From NCBI GenBank assembly GCA_021799755.1, contig JAJYZU010000010.1:1-16973 (forward strand): a DNA stretch of 16,973 nt, in the 5' to 3' direction. Made by a program: the position numbers and the translations under genes. Positions 1 to 7,867 of this stretch are shown here, one piece after another (position 1 is the stretch's first letter; each line of letters begins with the position of its first letter). The DNA comes from Thermoplasmata archaeon (GTDB lineage Archaea > Thermoplasmatota > Thermoplasmata > Thermoplasmatales > Thermoplasmataceae). Under the pieces are notes generated by a model that searched no databases, was not told where the DNA came from, and was given only the letters and a program-made list of their open reading frames with translations.

Positions 1-6
1 ATAATA

Positions 7-36
7 ATGCGATACTTTAGAATATATTAATCGCAT
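7..36 (+). promoter_or_regulatory. Promoter of the lipA operon with inverted repeat around the TATA box
   Basis: An A/T-rich TATA-like stretch (AATATATTAA, 21-30) lies just ahead of the GTG start at 45 and is the only promoter-like element visible before the six-gene operon. It is flanked by a perfect 7-bp inverted repeat: ATGCGAT at 7-13 and ATCGCAT at 30-36. The arm centres are 23 bp apart, about two helical turns. This would fit a dimeric regulator that covers the TATA box, but no regulator is identified. The window begins at position 1, so any further upstream site is not visible. Confidence 0.5.
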
Positions 37-44
37 CACAAAGG

Positions 45-908
45 GTGAAACCTGAATACGTAAAGGTTAACATCCCATCCGGCCCGGAATATCTGAGAAT
101 CAGAGAAACGCTAAGGGATCTGTCACTTCATACTGTCTGTGAGGAGGCGCGATGTCCAAACATATCCGAGTGCTGGGGAAATGGAACCGCTACGTTCATG
201 ATAATGGGGAAAAATTGCTCGAGAGGATGCAGGTTCTGTTCGGTCACACACGGTGGTATGACAGAACTGGACCCTGTGGAGCCACAGAATGTTTACGACT
301 CTATTAAAAAAATGGGACTTGATTATGTCGTCATAACATCGGTGGATCGTGACGATCTTGATGATCAGGGTTCAAATCATTTTGCAAGTGTCATAAGGAG
401 GGCTAAGGATACAGGTGCATTGATAGAGGTACTTATTCCGGATTTTCGTGGAAAGGAGACCCTCATCGACAGGATAATTGATGCCGATCCCGCGGTCATA
501 GCCCATAATGTTGAAACTGTAAGGCGGCTCACTCCTGAAGTGAGAGATCCCAGAGCAGGCTACGATCAGTCGCTGAAAGTTTTGAGATATATTAAAGCAA
601 GAAACCCATTAAAGGTTACCAAATCTTCCATTATGCTCGGTCTTGGTGAGAGTGATGAAGAGGTTTTATCAACCATGATCGACTTAAGAAAGGCCGGGGT
701 TGACATCTTGACCTTAGGGCAGTACCTGAGGCCCTCTAAGAAGCAACTTGAGGTTCGGGAATACTGCTCTCTTGAAAGATTTAAACATTTCGAGGATATG
801 GGTTATGAGATGGGTTTCTCATTTGTGGCGTCAGGACCTTTGGTCAGGACCTCTTACAGGGCACTTGAAGCTTGGACAAAACGGAGGATGTTGAATGGCG
901 GATACTAA
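45..908 (+). CDS. lipA: Lipoyl synthase (LipA)
   Basis: Radical-SAM enzyme that inserts two sulfur atoms into the octanoyl chain carried by the E2 lysine, the last step of lipoyl cofactor synthesis. Both iron-sulfur motifs are present: the auxiliary-cluster motif CX4CX5C at C32, C37 and C43, and the radical-SAM motif CX3CX2C at C58, C62 and C65. The C-terminal R-T-S-Y motif (268-271) keeps the serine that in LipA ligates the auxiliary cluster. At 287 residues it is of normal length. The start is GTG; an in-frame stop at 18-20 and no intervening ATG leave this as the best choice, and the N-terminus matches LipA proteins. A TATA-like box about 20 bp upstream implies little or no leader. The last 14 bases overlap the next gene, so it is probably translated together with the dehydrogenase genes it serves. 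Confidence 0.96.
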   Translation: MKPEYVKVNIPSGPEYLRIRETLRDLSLHTVCEEARCPNISECWGNGTATFMIMGKNCSRGCRFCSVTHGGMTELDPVEPQNVYDSIKKMGLDYVVITSVDRDDLDDQGSNHFASVIRRAKDTGALIEVLIPDFRGKETLIDRIIDADPAVIAHNVETVRRLTPEVRDPRAGYDQSLKVLRYIKARNPLKVTKSSIMLGLGESDEEVLSTMIDLRKAGVDILTLGQYLRPSKKQLEVREYCSLERFKHFEDMGYEMGFSFVASGPLVRTSYRALEAWTKRRMLNGGY

Positions 909-1902
909 GACTGATAACAAGACTAAATTTATAAAGGGATACACTGCAATGGTACTGTCGAGAACGCTGGACAAGAAGATTGTCAATGCACAGCGTCAGG
1001 GCAGGGTGGGTTTCTATACTCCCACAATGGGCCAGGAAGCCCTTCAGATAGGCGCAGGAATGGCCCTGGAGGACCGAGACCTCATCTACGGCTACTACAG
1101 GGACGTGCCTCTCATGATTAGTCGTGGAGTACCAATAGAAACAATACTTAACCAGATATTTGGAAATAGTGCGGATATTTCCAAGGGACGGCAGATGCCG
1201 AGCCACTTTGGCGTGAAGAAATTCAATTTCATGTCCGTACCAAGTCCCGTGGCCAGCAATATGCCTCTTGCTGTAGGGGCAGCATATTCAATAAGGTACA
1301 AAAAAGAGAATAAAATTGTACTTTCAACCTTCGGGGAAGGTTCGACATCCACTCCGGACTTTCACGCATCCATGAATCTTGCAGCAGTTTTCAATGTACC
1401 GGTAGTCTTCCTCTGCGAGAATAACGGCTGGGCAATTTCTATGCCGGTAGAAAAGCAGACGAAGGTGGAAATATGGACAAAGGCAGCAGCATACGGAATG
1501 CGCGGTATCAAAGTTGATGGAAACAACATGCTTGAAACGTACGAGGTTGTGAGCGATGCAATCAAGAGAGCCAGAGCCGGAGAGGGTCCCACACTTATTG
1601 ACGCAATCAGTTACAGGATGGGACCGCATTCCACTTCAGACGATCCCTCAAAGTACAGGTCACAGGAAGTGACTGAAGGTAGCGAAAACGATCCGATAAC
1701 TGTAACAGAGAAACTGCTCAAGGGCATGAACTACATTGACGACAAATTTATTGAAAGCATAAAGGCAAAGACCCAGAAAATAGTTGACGACAAGTTCGAC
1801 GAGTGTGAGAAGATCCCGCCTCCAGACCCTGCGACAGCTTTCCAGGACGTTTACAAGAACATGACCTGGATGCTCAGTGAGGAGGTCGGTGGTATACTAT
1901 GA
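895..1902 (+). CDS. 2-oxoacid dehydrogenase E1 component, alpha subunit (branched-chain type)
   Basis: Thiamine-diphosphate-binding alpha subunit of the E1 decarboxylase, which with the beta subunit decarboxylates a 2-oxoacid and transfers the acyl group to lipoyl-E2. The cofactor motif runs from G147-E148-G149 to N176-N177. GEG instead of GDG, and the phosphorylation-loop-like segment at 241-250 ending H-S-T-S-D-D, resemble branched-chain 2-oxoacid dehydrogenase more than pyruvate dehydrogenase (which has HSMSDP). The known Thermoplasma complex is reported to prefer branched-chain substrates, which agrees. Length 335 residues is typical of heterotetrameric E1alpha. The ATG at 895 is preceded by a GGAGG site at 883-887 inside the end of lipA. 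The stop overlaps the next start (ATGA, 1899-1902). It could be named pdhA, acoA or bkdA1 in databases; the true substrate cannot be read from sequence alone. Confidence 0.94.
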   Translation: MADTKTDNKTKFIKGYTAMVLSRTLDKKIVNAQRQGRVGFYTPTMGQEALQIGAGMALEDRDLIYGYYRDVPLMISRGVPIETILNQIFGNSADISKGRQMPSHFGVKKFNFMSVPSPVASNMPLAVGAAYSIRYKKENKIVLSTFGEGSTSTPDFHASMNLAAVFNVPVVFLCENNGWAISMPVEKQTKVEIWTKAAAYGMRGIKVDGNNMLETYEVVSDAIKRARAGEGPTLIDAISYRMGPHSTSDDPSKYRSQEVTEGSENDPITVTEKLLKGMNYIDDKFIESIKAKTQKIVDDKFDECEKIPPPDPATAFQDVYKNMTWMLSEEVGGIL

Positions 1903-2867
1903 CCACAATGAACATGGTTCAGGCAATAAATCAGGCCCTTTCCCAGGGCATGGCAAAGGATACCTCCATCATCATGCTTGGTGAGGATATTGGCACAGAT
2001 GGCGGAGTTTTTAGGGTAACGGACGGACTTCTTTCCAAATTTGGCCCGGAAAGGGTTATCGACACCCCACTGGTCGAGTTGGGTATTATAGGCATGGGAA
2101 TAGGCATGGCGCTCAATGGCCTGAGGCCAATAGTCGAGATACAGTTCCAGGACTTCATTTACACTGCAATGGATCAGATAATCAATCAGATGGCCAAGAT
2201 CAGGTATAGATCCGGCGGCGAATATACGGTTCCCATGATACTCAGAACGCCATACGGAGGAGGAATCAAAGGCGGGCTTTATCATTCACAGAGTGGTGAA
2301 AGCTATTTCGTTCACACAGCCGGACTGACAGTTGTGACCCCGTCCAATCCATACGATGCAAAGGGATTGCTGATGGGTGCAATGAAAACTGACGATCCCA
2401 TAATATTCCTCGAGCCCAAAAGACTTTACAGGACAATCAAGCAGGAGGTGCCTGAGGAGGAATATACAGTACCCATAGGCAAGGCAAATCTTGTTCATGA
2501 GGGTGACGATCTTTCTATAATTACGTACGGTTCCATGGTACCAACCGTTCTGGATGCCATAAGCAAAAACAAAGTGAACGCCGACGTTCTGGATCTCAGA
2601 ACCCTTCTCCCGATGGACAGGGATGCAATCTTTAAGACCGTAGAGAAAACAGGTAAAGTCATCATAGTTCACGAAGCACCCAGAACTCTGGGCGTAGGGG
2701 CAGAAATCTCTGCACTTATTGCCGAGAACAGGATTGATTACCTGCAGGGGCCGATATTGAGGGTAACTGGGCCGGACTCACCTTTCCCTTACAGAATGGA
2801 AGACTATTACATTCCAGGAGAGAAGAGAATTATGGATGCAGTTTCCAAACTGATCAAATTGAGGTGA
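1899..2867 (+). CDS. 2-oxoacid dehydrogenase E1 component, beta subunit
   Basis: Beta subunit of the E1 heterotetramer. It carries the transketolase-like pyrimidine domain in the N-terminal half and the transketolase C-terminal domain in the second half (about 200-320). Visible signatures are G-E-D-I-G at 28-32, D-T-P-L-V-E with the glutamate at 60 that activates thiamine diphosphate, and the Y-H-S-Q-S active-site segment with H129. Length 322 residues is normal. The ATG overlaps the stop of E1alpha by four bases, and a GGAGGT site lies at 1881-1886, so translation is probably coupled and the two subunits are made in equal amounts. The protein is cytoplasmic and is expected to bind the peripheral-subunit-binding domain of the E2 encoded next. 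Confidence 0.95.
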   Translation: MTTMNMVQAINQALSQGMAKDTSIIMLGEDIGTDGGVFRVTDGLLSKFGPERVIDTPLVELGIIGMGIGMALNGLRPIVEIQFQDFIYTAMDQIINQMAKIRYRSGGEYTVPMILRTPYGGGIKGGLYHSQSGESYFVHTAGLTVVTPSNPYDAKGLLMGAMKTDDPIIFLEPKRLYRTIKQEVPEEEYTVPIGKANLVHEGDDLSIITYGSMVPTVLDAISKNKVNADVLDLRTLLPMDRDAIFKTVEKTGKVIIVHEAPRTLGVGAEISALIAENRIDYLQGPILRVTGPDSPFPYRMEDYYIPGEKRIMDAVSKLIKLR

Positions 2868-2874
2868 GAGAGAA

Positions 2875-4092
2875 ATGTTTGAGTTCAAGCTACCTGACAT
2901 CGGAGAGGGTGTTGCAGAAGGAGAAATAGTAAAATGGCACGTTAAGCAGGGGGACAACCTTTCTGTTGATCAGGACATGGTTGAGGTCATGACCGACAAG
3001 GTCACAGTTAAGATACCATCTCCAGTGGCAGGCAAAGTAAAGAGCATATCTGTACCGGAAGGGCAGGTCGTCAAGGTGGGTACAAAACTGCTTGAGATAG
3101 ACGACGGTTCAACAGAAGTCAGGACCAATTTTGGAGAAATTTCCGGTCACGCAGAGGAAAAACATGCCGAGAAACCAGTTACAGCGGAAATCCCTGCACC
3201 AATAAAGGAGACTGCGGGAGAGAAGAAGGTACTGGCATCTCCGGCTATAAGAAAAGCTGCGCGTGATATGGGTATTGATCTTTCAAACGTTACTCCAACC
3301 GGCGAGAACGGTAAGATACTCATGGAAGACTTGGAGAAATACAAGAAATCCATAGAGGAGAAACCCCAACAGCCTAAAATCGAGGAGAAAAAGGAGGAGA
3401 AGAAACCGGAAAAGGTTGAGCTCCATGAGGGCGATGAGGTCTATGAGCCAAAGGGACTCAGAAGAGTTATATTCGAGAAGATGGCGAAGTCAAAGGCTGT
3501 TATTCCGCATTTCACCATAGTTGAAAGGGTCAGCCTGAACAAGCTCAAGGAGACAAGGGAGGAACTCAAATCCAAGGACAGTTCAGTCACGTTCACCCCG
3601 CTGTTTGTGAAAGCAGTCACACTTGCACTCAAGGAATTTCCAAAGTTCAACGCTATCTACCATGAGGCAAACAAGAATTATGTCATAAGGAAGAACTACA
3701 ACATAGGAGTTGCTGTGGATACGTCAGCAGGCCTCACGGTGGTTGTTGTGAAGGATGCAGACAAAAAGACTGTTTTTCAGCTTTCCAAGGAAATTGCCGA
3801 TCTTGCCTCGAGAGCAAGGGAAAACAAGCTGAGTCTTTCCGAAGTTCAGGATTCAACATTCACGGTATCGAACGTCGGAACAATTGGTGGAATAATGTCC
3901 ACACCTATCATAAATTATCCGGAAGTTGCCATTCTGGCACTTCACAGAATGGAAGAAACTGCTGCGGGATCAGAGATGTTCATAACACTTTCCTGCGATC
4001 ACAGGTTGATTGACGGTGCAGATGCTGCAAGATTCATATCCAGAACCAAAGAACTGCTTGAGAAGCCGTCACTGATCTTTGTGAGTGATTGA
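2875..4092 (+). CDS. 2-oxoacid dehydrogenase E2 component (dihydrolipoyl acyltransferase)
   Basis: Core acyltransferase that moves the acyl group from E1 to coenzyme A. Domain order: one lipoyl domain at about 1-77 with the lipoylation lysine K42 in T-D-K-V; a charged linker; a peripheral-subunit-binding domain at about 118-154; a second linker at about 156-188 rich in K, E and P; and the catalytic domain from about 190 to 405 with H376-R-L-I-D380-G381, the acyltransferase active site. Both linkers are highly charged rather than Ala/Pro-rich. Length 405 residues fits a single-lipoyl E2. An SD site GAGGTGA (2861-2867) that contains the E1beta stop codon sits 7 bp before the ATG. K42 is the expected substrate of the LipB and LipA encoded at the two ends of this operon. 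Confidence 0.96.
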   Translation: MFEFKLPDIGEGVAEGEIVKWHVKQGDNLSVDQDMVEVMTDKVTVKIPSPVAGKVKSISVPEGQVVKVGTKLLEIDDGSTEVRTNFGEISGHAEEKHAEKPVTAEIPAPIKETAGEKKVLASPAIRKAARDMGIDLSNVTPTGENGKILMEDLEKYKKSIEEKPQQPKIEEKKEEKKPEKVELHEGDEVYEPKGLRRVIFEKMAKSKAVIPHFTIVERVSLNKLKETREELKSKDSSVTFTPLFVKAVTLALKEFPKFNAIYHEANKNYVIRKNYNIGVAVDTSAGLTVVVVKDADKKTVFQLSKEIADLASRARENKLSLSEVQDSTFTVSNVGTIGGIMSTPIINYPEVAILALHRMEETAAGSEMFITLSCDHRLIDGADAARFISRTKELLEKPSLIFVSD

Positions 4093-4094
4093 AA

Positions 4095-5414
4095 ATGGAG
4101 TATGACACAATCATAATAGGTGCAGGGCCAGCTGGCTACGCGGCGGCCATAAGACTTGGCCAGAAGGGCAGGAAAGTGCTGATGGTGGAAAAGGAGAAGA
4201 TAGGGGGTGAATGCCTGAATTACGGTTGCATACCATCCAAGGCACTGATTGAACTCTCGCACTCCATAGGATATCTGAGGGACATGCCCGGCGTGACCCT
4301 GAAGTATGAACTGGACCTTGAGGCGTGGCAGAAGTGGAAATGGGGGATGATCAACAAGCTCACCGGCGGAGTGGAGATACTCTGCAAATCTTATGGTGTT
4401 GAGATAATTCGAGGTATGGCCGCAATTGTGGATGCGAATACGGTAAGAATTAACGACAGGGACTACACAGGCGAAAACCTGATAATAGCAACCGGATCGA
4501 TACCTTCCAGAATCCCGGACTTCGGCGATGTATGGTACAACAGGGAAATTCTAGACTTCAAAAAAATTCCTGAAAGCCTGGTCATTATTGGTGGCGGTTA
4601 TATTGGAATAGAGATGGGAAATGCCTTCGCGAAACTTGGCACAAAGGTCACAATAATAGAGATGATGGAGACCATACTTCCCGGAGTGGACAGAGAACTC
4701 GTGAACCCTGTGGAAAGAACTCTTCGGGCAATGAAGGTCGAAATCAGAACAGGATCTAAGGTCACGGGAGTTACAAGGGACAGCATGTATCATGTGAAAA
4801 TAGAGTCCGGAGAAATTTTTGATGCCGAAAATATACTTCTTACAGTGGGAAGGAGGCCCAATACGGAAGGTTTTGGGCTCGAGAATCTCAAGCTTGAGAT
4901 GAATGGGCGCTTCATAAAAACAGATCTTCACAAGAGAACGAGCATTCCCAACGTTTACGCTATAGGCGACGTTTCTGGCGAGCCAATGCTGGCCCACAAA
5001 GCGTACTACGATGCGGACGTGGCCACGGACAACATACTCGGGGAGGAAAGGGAAGTGGATTACAGAGCAATGCCCTTCGTCATCTATTCCGATCCTGAAA
5101 TATCCTATACCGGTTCCAAGGGAGAAAAAGTTTCAATATTTCCACTGGCGGCAAATGGCAGATCCCTCAGCATGAATGCAAATATAGGGACATACAGAAT
5201 ATATACTGACAAAAATGGCACAGTCACCGGCGCAGGCATTGTTGCGCCACATTCGTCAGAAATGATAAGCGAGATATCGGTTGCGGTTGAGTCGGCACTC
5301 AACGCTATGGATATTGGCATGACCATACATCCGCACCCGACGGTGTCAGAGGGCGTGAAGGAAGCCGCAGAAGGTGCTTATGGATATCCTCTCCACTTCA
5401 AGCCAAGTCGTTGA
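4095..5414 (+). CDS. lpdA: Dihydrolipoamide dehydrogenase (E3)
   Basis: FAD- and NAD-dependent flavoprotein that re-oxidises the dihydrolipoyl group of E2. Seen: the FAD-binding G-A-G-P-A-G motif at 9-14; the redox disulfide C40-L-N-Y-G-C45; a second Rossmann motif G-G-G-Y-I-G with an acidic residue at the end of the next strand, which fits NAD; and the C-terminal catalytic pair H414 and E419 in H-P-T-V-S-E. At 439 residues it is slightly shorter than the usual 450-475. A TTG at 4089 is also in frame, but it overlaps the E2 stop and the protein family starts at M-E-Y-D, so I choose ATG 4095, 2 bp after the E2 stop. Its 3' end overlaps the start of lipB. Confidence 0.95.
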   Translation: MEYDTIIIGAGPAGYAAAIRLGQKGRKVLMVEKEKIGGECLNYGCIPSKALIELSHSIGYLRDMPGVTLKYELDLEAWQKWKWGMINKLTGGVEILCKSYGVEIIRGMAAIVDANTVRINDRDYTGENLIIATGSIPSRIPDFGDVWYNREILDFKKIPESLVIIGGGYIGIEMGNAFAKLGTKVTIIEMMETILPGVDRELVNPVERTLRAMKVEIRTGSKVTGVTRDSMYHVKIESGEIFDAENILLTVGRRPNTEGFGLENLKLEMNGRFIKTDLHKRTSIPNVYAIGDVSGEPMLAHKAYYDADVATDNILGEEREVDYRAMPFVIYSDPEISYTGSKGEKVSIFPLAANGRSLSMNANIGTYRIYTDKNGTVTGAGIVAPHSSEMISEISVAVESALNAMDIGMTIHPHPTVSEGVKEAAEGAYGYPLHFKPSR

Positions 5415-6117
5415 TCTCGGGAGAATGGACTACGAAACCGTCCGGAAGATTCAACTGGAACTTGTCAGGCGGAGAAAAGGATCTGGTATCGGTAATTTTC
5501 TCATTTTTGTGGAGCACGATCCTGTATACACAATAGGAAGAAAAGCCGATCCCGCGAACTTTATGGGAATAAATCCAATAAGAACCGAAAGAGGCGGTGA
5601 TGTCACCTATCATGGTCCTGGCCAGCTTGTCACATATATAATAATGGATATACGGAGAGATGGAAGAATAGATGTCAGGGGATTCGTGAATGCTGTCACG
5701 GAGAACTTCATTTCGGCAATCAGATCATTTGGTTTTGATGCACATCCTGGTGTCTCGGAGCCAGGCATATGGGTTGGAAACAATCCGAGCTGGAAGGTCG
5801 GATCAATAGGGATGGCCATTGACCAGTGGGTCAGTTATCACGGGGTCGCTGTAAATATATCAAAAGAAGCTGTGGATCCGTTTGGTGCAATAAGGCCATG
5901 CGGAATGGACCCGGAAGTAATGTCATACATCCAGGTGGAAAGGGCAGAATTCGTGAAAAGATTGACCGATCAATTCGGAAGTATGATGGGCAAGCTTATC
6001 CCCGTTGATAAGAACCGTCTGCTGTCAGTCCTAGATCTCTCTCCTGATCTCCCAGATTCTCTCCTCGATGCCAAGTCTCTTGTTGGCGACGACAGCCTGC
6101 ACAAAGAAAAGCGATGA
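5380..6117 (+). CDS. lipB: Octanoyltransferase (LipB)
   Basis: Transfers an octanoyl group to the lipoyl-domain lysine of E2, the first step of de novo lipoylation. LipB signatures are all present: R-G-G-D-V-T-Y-H-G-P-G-Q near 71-82, then K139 in W-K-V-G-S-I-G-M, the S-Y-H-G-V-A-V-N segment, and P-C174-G-M. K139 and C174 match the catalytic Lys/Cys pair of the family. I prefer ATG 5380 to GTG 5374, because the GTG is part of the likely SD GAAGGTG (5370-5376) and the family begins close to this ATG. The start lies inside E3 (35-bp overlap). The last 28 residues overlap, on the opposite strand, the 3' end of the adenosyltransferase gene and look like a non-conserved tail. The usual donor is octanoyl-ACP; the donor in an archaeon is unclear. 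Confidence 0.95.
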   Translation: MDILSTSSQVVDLGRMDYETVRKIQLELVRRRKGSGIGNFLIFVEHDPVYTIGRKADPANFMGINPIRTERGGDVTYHGPGQLVTYIIMDIRRDGRIDVRGFVNAVTENFISAIRSFGFDAHPGVSEPGIWVGNNPSWKVGSIGMAIDQWVSYHGVAVNISKEAVDPFGAIRPCGMDPEVMSYIQVERAEFVKRLTDQFGSMMGKLIPVDKNRLLSVLDLSPDLPDSLLDAKSLVGDDSLHKEKR

Positions 6118-6564
6118 AAGCCTGTTCAGGAACTGCAGCATCAGCGGAGATGGCTTCAGTATAAGTTTGTACGAAACGACGAGCCTCTCCAGGTTTCTTG
6201 ACTGGGTTCTGACTATGTGGAGGAGCGATGCAATCTCCGATCCGCCCGGAATTATGAAGAGCTTGATTTTACCAGCTTCTTTCTTCAGTTCAAGCGTACG
6301 CTCCTCAAGCCAGGTGAGTCTTTCGGGCTGAAGCGTTCTCCTTGTACCCTTTGTTGTGAATTCTTCGCCTATGGTGAAAAGATCATCCTGTATTCTCTTC
6401 AAATCATCCATTATGTCGTTCCACTGGCACCCGACCAAAGCAAGGCCTATGAAAGAGTTCAGTTCGTCTATTCTTCCCTCGACCTCAATGATTGGGGATG
6501 ACTTAATCACTCTGTCCCTATCTCCGGTGTCAGTTTCTCCTGCGTCTCCTCTTCTAGTAAACAT
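6031..6564 (-). CDS. pduO: PduO-type cob(I)alamin adenosyltransferase
   Basis: Transfers the adenosyl group of ATP to cob(I)alamin, making coenzyme B12. The N-terminal phosphate-binding motif T-R-R-G-D (3-7) with T-G-D downstream, R-I-D-E-L-N-S (31-37), the helix with R119, R123, E126 and R127, and L-N147-R148-L-S are the standard PduO-family features, though T-D-T-G-D replaces the more common T-x-L-G-D. The 177 residues are the normal size for one domain. An in-frame TGA directly upstream fixes the ATG at 6564. It lies 31 bp after the upstream MFS gene on the same strand with no clear promoter between, so they may be co-transcribed. It converges on lipB with an 87-bp overlap. A homologue from Thermoplasma acidophilum has a known structure and, as I recall, also sits next to the dehydrogenase operon. 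Confidence 0.93.
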   Translation of the reverse strand: MFTRRGDAGETDTGDRDRVIKSSPIIEVEGRIDELNSFIGLALVGCQWNDIMDDLKRIQDDLFTIGEEFTTKGTRRTLQPERLTWLEERTLELKKEAGKIKLFIIPGGSEIASLLHIVRTQSRNLERLVVSYKLILKPSPLMLQFLNRLSSLFFVQAVVANKRLGIEERIWEIRREI

Positions 6565-6595
6565 TGCTCATCATAGAAACATAGAGATCAGACAC

Positions 6596-7810
6596 TTATT
6601 GGTTTCCGTACAATGACCTAAGCGTGAGGTAGCTTATGGATCCAATTATAATTCCAGAAAGCCCTATAAGACCCCAGAATATGATTCCAGCATGAATGAG
6701 GAAACCTAGGCCGTAAGTTCCCAAAAGGGGTGCCATAGGCACTATGAGCCCGGAAATTGCATAAAATGATCCAAAATATTCACCGCGTTTATCCTCAGGT
6801 GCAGCCTTTGCAATCACTGTCTGTGTGGAGGGTGAAAGTACGTTTTCTCCAATGGTGAGAAAAAAGGTGTTGGCGAAGAGAAGGGGAATATAGGAAGTAA
6901 GGGAATAAAAGAAGAATGCGAAGGAATATATGAATGAGCCGAGGGCAAGCCTCTTGAAGTCATGCCATTTCCGCAGAAGATTGTTTACAGGGATCTGGAA
7001 GAATATCACAACGATGCCATTGAAAGCATAAAGGAAACCTATGGTCTGGTCGCTTATCATGTATCCAGAAGAAAGGAAGAGCGTAAGCGTGGTGCCCCAC
7101 TGCCCCGCAATGAACCAGATCATTGACAGGAGAATCACTATTATGAAGAATTTTCTGTCATTCTTTGGAAAAGAGAACCCCCTGGAGGTGCTTCGTGTTC
7201 CCGTGCCTGCGGGTCGTGTTTCCCTGATATATTTGGCGTAAATCATAAAAACGAAAACACTGACGAAAAATGGGACTATAAATGCCCATCCGTAGTTGAA
7301 CTCTGCAAGTATGCCAGCTACAGCAGGACCGATCGCAAAACCAACATTCGCACCTATTCTGTTCAATGAAAAAGCGTCGAGTCTCTCGGATTCCTTAACG
7401 ACGTCAGTGATGATTACCTGATCCACTATCCCTTCAAGATCGGCCAGAGGGAAGATCGCAAGGAATGCTATGAACGCATATATGTTTGGGAATTTCAGAA
7501 ATGCAGAAAGTGAAAATACCAGAAAAAGAGCAGCAGAAATCGGAGGAAGGAGCAGACCAACAAATCTTCTGCCAGCCCGGTCGATCAGGTTACCGCCATA
7601 GATACTGAAGGGGAAGGAAATGATAGTTCCCAGAAAGAAAAGAATGCCTATGGTGAAAAATGAGGTATCATAAAACCTGTGGAAATAAATGGGGGCAAAT
7701 ACCCATACCATGGATCTTCCCATTACTCTCATCAGCTGGGAAGCGGTAACAACCATCACGATACGGTCTTTCATCAGACCGAAAGTCTTACCAAAACCGA
7801 AAAACCGCAC
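6596..7810 (-). CDS. Major facilitator superfamily transporter
   Basis: Integral membrane protein of 404 residues with about 12 hydrophobic segments. The loop between segments 2 and 3 has the MFS motif A as G-G-N-L-I-D-R-A-G-R-R (about residues 72-82), and a basic hydrophilic loop (about 196-216, with R, T, G, S) separates the two halves. General appearance is that of drug/metabolite exporters of the DHA1 type; the substrate cannot be predicted. The start is GTG at 7810, supported by a TATA-like box 21-27 bp upstream; an ATG 12 codons later (7774) is the alternative. The gene leads into the cobalamin adenosyltransferase, which allows, but does not show, a role connected with cobalamin or acyl-CoA metabolism. 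Confidence 0.85.
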   Translation of the reverse strand: MRFFGFGKTFGLMKDRIVMVVTASQLMRVMGRSMVWVFAPIYFHRFYDTSFFTIGILFFLGTIISFPFSIYGGNLIDRAGRRFVGLLLPPISAALFLVFSLSAFLKFPNIYAFIAFLAIFPLADLEGIVDQVIITDVVKESERLDAFSLNRIGANVGFAIGPAVAGILAEFNYGWAFIVPFFVSVFVFMIYAKYIRETRPAGTGTRSTSRGFSFPKNDRKFFIIVILLSMIWFIAGQWGTTLTLFLSSGYMISDQTIGFLYAFNGIVVIFFQIPVNNLLRKWHDFKRLALGSFIYSFAFFFYSLTSYIPLLFANTFFLTIGENVLSPSTQTVIAKAAPEDKRGEYFGSFYAISGLIVPMAPLLGTYGLGFLIHAGIIFWGLIGLSGIIIGSISYLTLRSLYGNQ

Positions 7811-7831
7811 TTAACGGTATTTGAAGCCGAG

Positions 7832-7837
7832 AATAAA
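7832..7837 (-). promoter_or_regulatory. TATA-like box of the MFS gene starting at 7810
   Basis: On the minus strand the sequence reads GGTTTATTCTCGG, with TTTATT ending 21 bp before the GTG codon. The spacing fits transcription starting at or within a few bases of the start codon, that is, a leaderless mRNA. It lies in the 57-bp gap after the AlaX gene, so the transporter can be transcribed independently of AlaX. Confidence 0.45.
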
Positions 7838-7867
7838 CCTTAACTCATTTTTTTAGAATATGGAAAT

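Noticed and set aside
1851..2285. 144-residue minus-strand ORF opposite E1beta
   Set aside because: It lies entirely against the E1alpha/E1beta junction, whose plus-strand products are unmistakable; no domain recognised.
3337..3440. Repeat-like run of GAG/AAG codons in E2 as a possible tandem repeat
   Set aside because: It encodes the charged flexible linker of E2, which is normal low-complexity sequence between domains.
5826..6008. Small ORF inside lipB
   Set aside because: It is in another frame of a well-conserved gene, has no family resemblance and no promoter or SD of its own.
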